Shown piece after piece: positions 9,794 through 18,369 of a stretch of DNA of 64,000 nt. Source of the stretch: Chitinophaga sp. E66 (lineage in GTDB: Bacteria > Bacteroidota > Bacteroidia > Chitinophagales > Chitinophagaceae); contig CP079103.1 in NCBI GenBank assembly GCA_019285755.1, positions 5,427,001 through 5,491,000 of the forward strand, read 5' to 3'. Made by a program: the position numbers and the translations under genes. The notes beneath the pieces are model-generated. The model saw only the letters and a list, made by a program, of their open reading frames with translations, made no database searches and had not been told where the DNA came from. Each line of letters starts with the position of its first letter. Position 1 is the first letter of the stretch.

Positions 9794-11274
9794 TGGCTGG
9801 GGATGAGCTTCACCGGCACGCGGATCTCTCCCTTCCGGTTACGGCCTTTTACAGGCGCCCATTTCGGGCCTTCCTGCACACGCTTTACGGCTATTGCCCC
9901 CGCGGCAGGGTGAAAGGGTTTAATGGCCCGGATATCAGTGAGGGTACTGTCTTCTTTTACGGTAAACGTGACCCGTACTTCGCCGGAAACGGCTGTGGGG
10001 AGCGCTTCTACCGGTACGGGCGGCAACGCATTGAGGTATTGATCATAGGCGGCGTGGCCGATAGCGGGATGCGGCACGGCGCGGCCTTTGCTTCCGGTGA
10101 CGATCACGACCTCCGATAACCCATTTTCTGAAGCGGGCAGATAAATGTCCAGGTTGCTCTTATCCAACGGCACATTTACGACAGTGGGTTTGTACCCGAT
10201 CATAGACACATCAATGCTGGCACGGGCGCGGGCGTTTACGGTGAAGGAGAAATTCCCGGCGCTGTCTGTCAACACGCGCTTATTCGTGGAACGCTCGTGT
10301 ACTACGGCCCCGCCCATGAGCTCTCCGGTGGTGGCGTCGAGGACTTTGCCGCTGATGAGGCGCAGATCGTAGGCTTCGTGGCGGGAAGGGTATTTTGATT
10401 CCACGCCGGCCACTTTACCCTGGAGCTTGCTGGTGACGTCGTCGGTATCGGATTGCTTTTGTAGTGTCAGTCCCTGGGTGCGGCGGCCGATATAGATGGT
10501 GTCGTTTACCCTGGACTTGTCGGTATTGATAAAACCGGAGCCGTAAGCGGCAGTTGAAGGCACCTCTGCGGGTTTCCCTGTACCCCGGATCATAATTTGT
10601 TCCTTTGGCGGAGGGGGCGGCGCGGAGGCTACAAATGGAGCGGCATCCTGAACTGCATAGGCAGCATTGAATGTATCTTTCGGGGCAGCGGCCACAGGGG
10701 CAGGCATCTTCATTCTCCGGGGAGTTCAATACTAACGTCTTTTCTTCTGACTCCCGGCGTGCTTTCTTTGCTTTAGCCGCTGCCTGGCTCGTTGCCTCTT
10801 GTGCTTTAACGGTTCCGGCAACGTTCGCATCCTTGGCTTTATCTGCTGTTTCGGCGGGTACCGGAGCAGCCGGCGGTTGCGGCTGGGCGGAGGAATCCTG
10901 TACTTTGGCGGGCGCGGGCAATTCCTGCGCCAGGTCTTTGGCAGCAGGATCGCGACGGATAAGCAGCAGTGCGGAAACGATTACGATGAGCAGCAGGCTT
11001 GCGGCGGCCAGCCAGCGGCGGTCGATACGGCGCACGATACCACCGGTTGCAACGGGCGGTTGGGCCGCTCTTTGATGCAGTCGGGCGCGGAGATCGTTTA
11101 GCGCGGGCTCCTGGGGCCGGGGTATTGGCCATAGCCTTCCAGCGCGTCGGCCAGGAAGGGGTCTTCCAGGGCCTGGCGCTCCAGTGCGTGCATGGTCTTA
11201 TCGTCCAGCTCGCCTGCCAGGTACCGGCGGATGAGATCCGCTGTGGGCTCGATATGTTTCTTTGGCGTCGCCAT
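9791..11274 (-). CDS. Anti-sigma-like membrane protein fused to carboxypeptidase-regulatory and TonB-like domains
   Basis: Modules in order: a cytoplasmic N-terminus (TADLIRRYLAGELDDKTMHA) like anti-sigma factors of Bacteroidota; one membrane helix (WLAAASLLLIVIVSALLLI); an Ala/Pro/Lys-rich periplasmic linker; a carboxypeptidase-D regulatory-like domain (ISGKVLDATTGELMGGAVV...DSAGNFSFTV); and a C-terminal energy-transducer-like segment (GEVRVTFTVKEDSTLTDI...IAVKRVQEGPKWAPVKG). Frame breaks lie near 11120 and 10712. The listed end assumes one lost C near 9799, giving KLIPQP and a TAA inside the terminator; without it the frame runs to 9703. The start ATG follows the sigma-factor stop directly (TAAATG), so the pair is co-translated and probably forms a surface-signalling switch. 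Confidence 0.72.
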
Positions 11275-11854
11275 TTATTTTTTCTCCATACAGATCTTCA
11301 GATTCCTCTTCCCGTTCTGGATGTAGCTTTTCACTTTGTTCATGTCGTAACCGGTGATGTCGGCTACTTCGCGATAGCTTTTTCCTGCAGGTAAAACAGG
11401 TCTACGCTTTTCTTCTGTTCTTCGGGCAGCTTTTCCATACAGCGCTCCATGGCCTGGAGGTTGTCTTCCAGCCCGTTTCCATTATCCGGATGATAAAAGG
11501 CCCGGATTCCACAAATCCTTCTTCTTCCATGGCTACTATTCTGCCACGGGTGCCCGCCGCGCGGAGCTTCATGAGGCAATGATTCCTCGCCAGCACATGA
11601 AGCCATCCCCTAAATGCCTGGATATCATGCTGTTTGACCTTCACGATCAATTCTTCGAATATCTGCATGACGGCATCTTTGGCACTGCCTTCATCCAGGT
11701 ATTTGAGGCAAACACCGTACACGAGGTCCATATACCGCTCGTAAAGGGCAGCCAATGTCTCCAACCGGCCGGTCTCCTTGTACTCCCGGACCAGTGCGGC
11801 ATCATCGGCTTCCTTCCTCGTATGTTGCTGTAAAAGGGCATTTACTGGTGGCAA
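11275..11854 (-). CDS. ECF-type RNA polymerase sigma factor, frame broken twice
   Basis: Sigma-70 region 2 is visible as ALYERYMDLVYGVCLKYLDE...IFEELIVKVKQHDIQAFRGWLH. Region 4 is visible after two frame changes (near 11490 and 11385) as KLPEEQKKSVDLFYLQEKSYREVADITGYDMNKVKSYI. Rebuilt length is about 193 residues. It probably directs transcription of a surface-stress or nutrient regulon and is held by the membrane protein encoded next. The start is TTG at 11854; no ATG is available in frame upstream. Confidence 0.82.
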
Positions 11855-11974
11855 TAGTACAAAAATATTGCCTTGGTACTACATCTCCCGTCTACCCAGG
11901 CAGCATCTTCTTTCTCTTCTCTCCTATCAATTTGATAATCAATACCAGATAATGCGTTCCAACTCCTGATTTTT

Positions 11975-11986
11975 TGACATATGTCA
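11975..11986. promoter_or_regulatory. Perfect palindrome TGACATATGTCA upstream of repeat gene (copy 1)
   Basis: With flanks it reads TTGACATATGTCAT, close to TTGAC-N4-GTCAA sites of CRP/FNR-family (DNR/NNR-like) regulators. The identical palindrome is at 49711-49722. It lies 75 bp upstream of the start codon. Regulator identity is inference. Confidence 0.4.
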
Positions 11987-12060
11987 TCGATTTGGGGTAC
12001 TGCATCTTTAATGGGCCGCGCTTCGTAAATTCCCTGTTGAACTTTAAAAAATCGTCAATT

Positions 12061-12858
12061 ATGGCTATTCAGGATTCAATTTTTCCTTTTACTGGCAAAC
12101 TCGGTAACGTGATTGCCTATCGCCGGGGCGGCAAGTACTGCCTGCGCTCCCGGCCTCAGACCGTCAGGCAGACGGACAATACCCGCCGGTCGGCCCAATG
12201 GTTCGGCGCAGCCAGCCGCAAGGGAGCCCTCATCCGCAGCGCTTTTGCAGATGAGCTGGATATCCCACATTATGGCCGCCACGTCAACCAGCTGAACAAG
12301 CGCATCGTTCATGCCGGCCGCAACAACCATGCGGGGCTGAAGGGCTTTCACTTCAACCCTTACACCAGCGTCAACTCGCTGTTCCACATGCCCATCACCT
12401 TCTCGCGCGACGGCAGGCTTCACCTGCCCCCGCAGCATTTTGAAGCCATCGGAGCAGCGGAGCAACTGGAGTTTAAGGTCATAGGCAAGCGCATCGATTT
12501 TACTACCGGCCGCGTTACAGGGTCGGACACTGCCCTGCTCATGATAACCCGCGACCAGATGACATCCCGCTATGAACAAGCGCCCAAACGCCCGTTCGAA
12601 GGAGCCGAACTATCTATCGATGTTCCCGGCAAAGGGACGTTGCTGGTGGTGCTACAGGTCAGGGTTCACCGGGAAGATTACGCTTCCTGTAACCTGAAAT
12701 ACAATGCTGCAGACATTATCGCCGTGCAGGAAGAGCAAAAACCGGAAGTGTTGCCCGCTAAGCCGCGTCCTCACAACAGGCTGCTGCGTTTACACCGGGC
12801 GCGGAAGGTAAAAGTCGTTCCTCCCGCAGACGACCGCAGCACCGTGTTACGGGAATAG
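12061..12858 (+). CDS. Conserved protein of unknown function, repeat-borne copy 1
   Basis: An intact 265-residue protein. It starts MAIQDSIFPFTGKLGNVIAY, has a basic block (RRGGKYCLRSRPQTVRQ), a helical middle (WFGAASRKGALIRSAFADEL) and a beta-rich C-terminal half (HFEAIG...LEFKVIGKRIDFTTG, GKGTLLVVLQVRVHRED). I know similar Bacteroidota proteins only as unnamed families that share an N-terminal G-x-hydrophobic-G-x-V pattern followed by Arg/Pro. No signal peptide, membrane helix or catalytic motif is seen. The ATG at 12061 is preferred to the upstream TTG because the second copy shares it. A near-identical copy lies at 49798. Confidence 0.75.
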   Translation: MAIQDSIFPFTGKLGNVIAYRRGGKYCLRSRPQTVRQTDNTRRSAQWFGAASRKGALIRSAFADELDIPHYGRHVNQLNKRIVHAGRNNHAGLKGFHFNPYTSVNSLFHMPITFSRDGRLHLPPQHFEAIGAAEQLEFKVIGKRIDFTTGRVTGSDTALLMITRDQMTSRYEQAPKRPFEGAELSIDVPGKGTLLVVLQVRVHREDYASCNLKYNAADIIAVQEEQKPEVLPAKPRPHNRLLRLHRARKVKVVPPADDRSTVLRE

Positions 12859-13153
12859 CATACCGCCATAAGCAGCGATTTTTAGTCTAATAAGTTCATT
12901 TTCAAACAATCATGCATCACGATCTGACCGGCAGGCCCATCCTCCGCCAGCCATTGCTATGGGCTACAGGCGCCCCGCACCCTCACTTCATGCCTGTTAT
13001 GCGCTCCGCATCACCTTCACCTCATCTGCACATCACCTCCGCATCAAGTCCACGTCTTCTCCACGGATTATACCCATATCCTACTATGTTAAAGCAGACA
13101 TCCTGCCTACATCCTACCTTCATACTTCTATTCACTTCCCTTTCTATCCCGCC
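12859..13153 (+). other. G-poor, C/T-rich 3' tail of repeat copy 1
   Basis: After the stop codon both repeat copies carry about 290 bp of strongly pyrimidine-rich sequence with recurring CATCACCT and CCTAC-type words. An ORF starting at 12912 (MHHDLTGRPILRQ...) exists in both copies, but its composition is low-complexity and I do not call it a gene. Confidence 0.5.
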
Positions 13154-13231
13154 AGGTGGGGCCGCATACACTTTTCGGGCGAACGCCTCCCAGTTATAAC
13201 CGCCACGGAGTTTAGGCATGTTGGTAAAGTC

Positions 13232-13264
13232 AAAAGACTGCTCTTCTACTTGAGCAGTCTTTTT
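13232..13264. terminator. Bidirectional hairpin terminator
   Basis: AAAAGACTGCTC, eight-base loop, GAGCAGTCTTTTT. It separates the repeat from the end of the DUF1016 pseudogene on the opposite strand. Confidence 0.75.
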
Positions 13265-14182
13265 CTATTCCGATGGTTGCGTACGCTTAGTTAAGGGCAT
13301 GGTATTTTCAGGTTCTTCTTTTATTCGACATCTCGCGATTTCTATTGCTTTATGAAGCTTTTTCTGTAGAAGTTCCTTGGAAGGAAGTGCAGTCAGGTAA
13401 TCTGCGACGCTGATATTGCTTGTGTGGAGTTGAAAGCCACCAGGCAACGAAGCCTTCTGTGGAAGAAAAGCAGATCAATGTAATAATCCGTTTTGTCTAT
13501 GCTGATACGCTTTTGCCGGGAAAGAAATGCAAAATCGCTACCTAACTCTATGATGAATTTCTGTAATTCCGCTAGTATTGCATTCTCCAGGTCTTTCTCC
13601 GAGTAAGTATCTGCTAATCCTAAGAAACTCAGAAAATAAGGGTCTCGAAATACCAGGTCTGGAGATAGATTCTTGTCTGTTTTGAGTTGTTTTAACTCGT
13701 TTTTATAGTATCGTCCGGCCTTTTTGAAATAGCAGTTCTTTCAAACAGCATCGATTGAATTCTTTCCTGCAATTGTCGGGATGACCAGTTCTCCATTTTG
13801 CAAAGTTCTACATAGAAAGATCTTTTGATTTCATCTTCAATATAGATGATGGATTTAATGTGTGTCCAGGTTAATTCTCTCCGCACTGCGGAGAAAATCT
13901 CCTCTTGAGGAAAAGCCTCCGCAGTGCGGAGACAATGTCTTAATTGTTGCTTGCTCCAACCAGGGCCATATCCGGCAGTTAGTTGATTAGCCAGCGTCTC
14001 TATAATCTGTTTACCATATTCCGCTCTTTTGCTATTCAAAACATCACGCTGAATTAAAATACCGACTTTCCAGTATAATAAACTCATCGCTTCATTTACT
14101 TTTTTGCAACTGAATGGCGGCTTTCCTCAATCAGTTTTGATATTTCAGAGAATAATATATTTTGGGAAATGTCCTTGCTCAT
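13265..14182 (-). pseudogene. DUF1016 (YhcG-type) PDDEXK nuclease gene with an internal deletion
   Basis: The N-terminal DUF1016 domain is clear (MSLLYWKVGILIQRDVLNSK...YGPGWSKQQLRHCLRTAEAF...SSRQLQERIQSMLFERTA), as is the beginning of the PDDEXK nuclease domain (LVFRDPYFLSFLGLADTYSE...YYIDLLFFHRRLRCLVA). Then, instead of the usual Lys-containing core and following 70 or so residues, the reading goes straight to the C-terminal block SNISVADYLTALPSKELLQKKLH. This deletion near 13440-13450 removes part of the nuclease core and is too large for a base-calling error. Smaller frame changes at A-runs near 14106 and 13703 look like assembly errors. Start ATG is at 14182. Confidence 0.75.
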
Positions 14183-14612
14183 AACTAGCTTTTGAAGTAG
14201 GGTGAGAAGTAAAAACTCCTTTCTTTTTCAAACTGTAAAGTATCAAGCTATAGTAGGATACGAGGTTATCTAAATGTTAATCGCAAATCCATATTCAGTC
14301 AAAATGCAGGATAAGCTAATGGATATTAACATTTGTTCTTATTGTTTAACAATACAATATTGTTAGAACCAATAGAATATGTATATTTTACCTGAATCTT
14401 AATTGTTAACTCATTAACAAATAGAGACCAGGTAATCTTTGCTTGCAATCAAGGCGTAAAAAACTCCGCGAACTCCAAAAAGTATTCACTCAATTTTACC
14501 ACCGGCGACGCCATCCAGCTTTAACCTCCGCCAGATTTATGCATAATTAGCAATGACCCTAATAGGAAAATGCAGGCGCTTCGTCAGGGTGTCACTGAAA
14601 ACTAACGGTTAC
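14183..14612. other. AT-rich intergenic region upstream of the DUF1016 gene
   Basis: No gene seen. It holds a short inverted repeat, AACAATA-CAA-TATTGTT, near 14347-14363, and should contain the promoter of the minus-strand DUF1016 gene. Base composition is much more AT-rich than the surrounding genes. Confidence 0.5.
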
Positions 14613-14643
14613 AAAAAAGCCGCCCCGAATGGGACGGCCTTTT
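14613..14643 (-). terminator. purH terminator
   Basis: On the minus strand GGCCGTCCC, short loop, GGGGCGGC then TTTTTT, 25 bp after the purH stop codon. Confidence 0.85.
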
Positions 14644-14667
14644 GATGTATAGCTATTACTATTTTCC

Positions 14668-16184
14668 TTAGTGACGGAAGTGGCGCATACCGGTTACGAT
14701 CATCACCATGCCGTTTTCTTTGGCGAAGTTGATGGAATCGGCGTCACGGATGGAGCCGCCGGGTTGGATAACGGCATTGATGCCTTCCGCGTGGGCGATG
14801 CGAACGCAATCGTCGAAGGGGAAGAAGGCGTCGGAAGCCATTGCGGCGCCCTGCAGGCTGAAATTGAACTGTTTTGCTTTCTCGATCGCATGACGGAGCG
14901 CGTCGATACGGGAGGTCTGGCCGCAGCCTTTACCCACGAGTTGACGGTCTTTCACCAGCGCGATAGCATTGGACTTCAGGTGTTTGCAGACGATATTGGC
15001 GAATTCCAGGTCGGCACGCTGCGCTTCTGTAGCGGGTTGAGCGCCGGTATCGTTCCATTCTTTGTAGCTGCCTTCGTCATTGTCCTGCACCAGGACGCCG
15101 TTCAATACGTTTTTGAACATGCTGGCGGGCTTCAGGGGTTGTTTTTGCAGCAGAAGGATGCGGTTCTTCTTGGCCTGGAGGATCTCCAGCGCCGCGGGCT
15201 CAAAGCCGGGAGCGATGAGTATCTCGAAGAAGATCTCGTTGATGGATTGCGCTGTAGCCGCGTCTACCACCTTGTTGCAGGCGAGTACGCCGCCGAAAGC
15301 GGATTCCTTGTCGCCGGCGAGGGCAGCTTCCCAGGCTTCTGAAAGCGTGGCGCGGCTGGCAATACCGCATACGTTGGTATGCTTGATCACGGCGAAAGTG
15401 GTTTCTGAGAACTCGGCGATCAGTTGAACGGCCGCGTCTACGTCTACCAGGTTGTTATAGGAGAGCTCCTTGCCGTGGAGCTTGTCGAACATATCGTTGA
15501 GGTTGCCGAAGAAAACGCCTTTCTGATGGGGTTTTCGCCGTAGCGGCACACCTGGCCCTGGGGAACCGACAGCTGGAAGTAGTCTTTCACTTCTTCATTA
15601 CGCATCCACCAGGTAGCGATGGCCACATCGTAGTGGGCGCATACTTCAAACGCTTTGGCGGCGAAGGTGCGGCGTTGGTCGAGGGTGGTGGCGCCTTTTC
15701 CTTCTACCAGTACCTGCTCGAGAGCGCCGTATTGGTCTTTGGATGCTACGATCACCACATCTTTATAGTTCTTGCCGGCAGCACGGATGAGGGAAACGCC
15801 GCCGATATCGATCTTCTCGATGATGGCTTGTTCTTCGGTCGTGCTTTTCACGGTTTCTTCGAAGGGATAGAGGTCCACGATCACGAGGTCTATTTCGGGA
15901 ATCTCGTACTGTGCCAGCTGCTCCAGGTCCTGCGGGTTTTCCCGGCGGGCGAGGATGCCACCAAATACTTTGGGGTGAAGGGTTTTAACGCGGCCGCCGA
16001 GGATGGACGGATACGCGGTCAGGTCTTCTACCGCCACGCATTTCACACCGAGGTCTTCGATGAACTTCTGCGTACCGCCGGTAGAATAAATAGTAACGCC
16101 CTGCTGGCCCAATGCTTTGACGATATTCTCCAGGTTGTCTTTATAGAACACGGAGATCAAAGCGGATTTGATTTGCTTCTGCAT
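14668..16184 (-). CDS. purH: Bifunctional AICAR formyltransferase / IMP cyclohydrolase
   Basis: Catalyses the last two steps of IMP synthesis. The N-terminal MGS-like IMP cyclohydrolase domain begins MQKQIKSALISVFYKDNLEN and contains IYSTGGTQKFIEDLG and GGRVKTLHPKVFGGIL. The C-terminal AICAR transformylase domain contains FAVIKHTNVCGIAS, SAFGGVLACNKVVD and the conserved end IQPGGSIRDADSINFAKENG. The frame shifts once at the run 15528-15531 between YGENP and HQKG; one base restores it. Rebuilt length is about 506 residues, the normal size. It follows comEC by 13 bp on the same strand and has its own terminator. Confidence 0.96.
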
Positions 16185-16197
16185 GCAACAGTAATAA

Positions 16198-18231
16198 TTA
16201 GAGATTTACGATGAAGGCTCCTTCGTCCGGAACCGAAAAGCAGCGCAAAGTTAGTTCCTTACAGGCATTTTTCCATTCCCGCAACCGGAAAGGCGGCACG
16301 GAAGCGTCAAAAATCAATAAGTCATATGTGAAATATTCGTGCAAGCGACTGATATTGACATCTGCTTTATGTGACAATAAAATATAATCGAATTTAATTT
16401 TCTCTGGAGGAGGATGCCCGCGAAGCTTGCCGTCTAGTATGAGCAGGCGCTTCCTGCCCAGGCATACCACTTTACGGAATGGTACTCCGGCGAACCCATC
16501 CATGTTCCAGTACCAGGCTGCGGCAGTCAAAGCGCTCATTGCCTGGACCGTACTGTCTCCCAGCCAGGTTCCGCTACGGCCTTCCACACATACCACAACG
16601 GTGGATCCCGGAACGTTCAGGATAGCGAGGCGCTCCTGACCGGAGGCGGCAACTATATCAACAACGTGCATCCCCGACCAGTTCAATAATAATACGCCGC
16701 TTGCCCAAAACCACGGGCGGGATTTCAGCGCCCCGGCCCCCACCGCCAGCGCAAGCACGCCGTATAGGACGCATGTTTCCACGAGAGAAATTCTGATCCC
16801 GCTCCACACCGCCCCGGCAGATCTCCAAGCCAGCCGATGACAATATTCATCCCTTCGATCCCCATCCCACGGCCCACCCTACCCATCCGGCAGCCCACTC
16901 CCACCCAGACACCGCCATCAGCAGCAGCTCGCCATACAGCAACATCGTGCTCCACGGCACCGCAACGAGGTTCGCCGGCAGAAAGTACACCGGGAACTGC
17001 CGGAAGTAGTACAGGCACACCGGCAAAGTAAACGCCTGTGCCGCCAAAGAAACGGCGACCAGTTGCCAGGCGACGTTCAATGCCTTCCATTTCGGCGCCC
17101 AATTGCGGTACAACGGCCGGTAACAAATTTGTATACCCGCCACTGCGAGAAACGACAGCTGGAAGCCTGCATCCAACAGGAAAGATGGGTTAAAGGCCAG
17201 CAATAAGAAAGCCGCGGCAGCCAGGTTGTTGTAGGGAGAAACATGCCTGTTGATCAGGAAATTTCCCGCCGCAATTGCCGTAAACATCACCGCAGAACGC
17301 AATACGGAGGCGGAAGCACCCGTCAACATAGAAAAGAACCACAGCACCCCGATCAATAACAGCGCCCGCAAAATATTGCTCCAGCGGCGCTTTGGTAACC
17401 AGCGCAACAATTGCAGCCCTCCCATGTAAATCAATCCCGGTGGAGGCCGGATATCGCGATGATATGTACCACACCGGTGTCCGTATAGTCCCGCACCACA
17501 TCCGGATCCAGGTTGGCGCGATATCCTACGAGCAGCGCCTCCGCGATGCCAGCCCGCTCCCGTCCTGCGATGAACCGCTGCAAGGTGCTCAACGTATAAG
17601 CATGCGCCTGGCGGATCCATTGTTCGGGGGCGATAATCCATTGCCAGGAGCCGCTGCCACTGGGCAGTTGTCAGGAACATGCGATGATACAAGCCGCTCC
17701 GCGCGCAGAACCCTGCATAGTCAAAAGCACCCGGGTTCCCGGAATTGCGAATGCGTTCCGGCCGGCCACAGGCAAACAGCCGGTCGCCGGCCCTGAGCAT
17801 CGGGTCTTCCGCGAAATATACGATGACAGCCCCTTGGGCGGGGTTCCCCCTTCCGTCCGACCATACGCCTTCTACCCGGCATTCCGCTTTCCAGGAGCGG
17901 GCCCGTTGCTGGGGAGCCTCGGTCAACGTAAGCGTCATCCGCAAAGTATCGTCTGCCAAATACCCTATCCAACGCGGATGCTGCCGGATATCAGTGAGTA
18001 CGGGCGCCGTCATTCCCACGCAAAAGATCATCCCCGTCACACCCATCCCTGCACATGCCGCAAAGCGAATCGTGCCCGTAAAGGCAGTAGCGGCGGCAAT
18101 GCCCAGCAGACAAGACATAACGAAGCAGCTAACCAGGGAACAACCGGGAACAGGCTCCCGGCAAAGGTACCCGCCGCCAGTAGCGGCAGCAGGCGAAGGA
18201 AAGGCGCAGCCTTCCAATGATGGTCTTTCAT
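16198..18231 (-). CDS. comEC: ComEC/Rec2-family DNA uptake membrane protein, several frame breaks
   Basis: The inner-membrane channel for single-stranded DNA in natural transformation. The N-terminus (MKDHHWKAAPFLRLLPLLAAGTF) and following hydrophobic helices are membrane-embedded. A DUF4131/OB-like soluble region follows (RAGDRLFACGRPERIRNSGNPGAFDYAGF), then the Competence domain (IIAISGLHLGLIYMG, LTGASASVLRSAVMFTAIAA, NPSFLLDAGFQLSFLAVAGI). The C-terminal region of about 150 residues takes the place of the metallo-beta-lactamase-like domain but lacks an HxHxDH motif: the equivalent spot reads LLSHKADVN. Frame changes lie near 18130, 17690, 17450 and 16830. Total size, about 678 residues, is normal. 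It precedes purH, probably in one transcript. Confidence 0.88.
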
Positions 18232-18317
18232 GGGTCACAAACAATGCTTTCGTGCAATGTAAATCGTTGCGCCGAAGTAAAAAAACGAGGTTTCTCCGAT
18301 TTTCGGAGATTCATGTC

Positions 18318-18350
18318 TAAAAAAAGCCGCACCTGTATGGGTGCGGCTTT
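18318..18350 (-). terminator. carB terminator
   Basis: Minus-strand AAAGCCGCACC, loop, GGTGCGGCTTT followed by TTTT, 20 bp after the carB stop. Confidence 0.85.
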
Positions 18351-18369
18351 CGGTATGTTTTACATGCCC

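Larger units (their letters stand above)
11957..13153 (+). repeat. 1.2-kb dispersed repeat, copy 1
   Basis: This segment is repeated in the same orientation at 49693-50891 with about 98% identity by eye. It contains a conserved leader with a palindrome, one 265-codon gene and a G-poor 3' tail. Both copies start at TTCCAACTCCTGATTTTTTG and end at TTCTATCCCGCC. The ends are not inverted repeats of each other, and no transposase or target duplication is evident. Confidence 0.9.

Noticed and set aside
12912..13199. Possible gene in the tail of repeat copy 1 (also in copy 2)
   Set aside because: Low-complexity C/T-rich sequence. The frame is open because of composition, and the two copies differ at the end.
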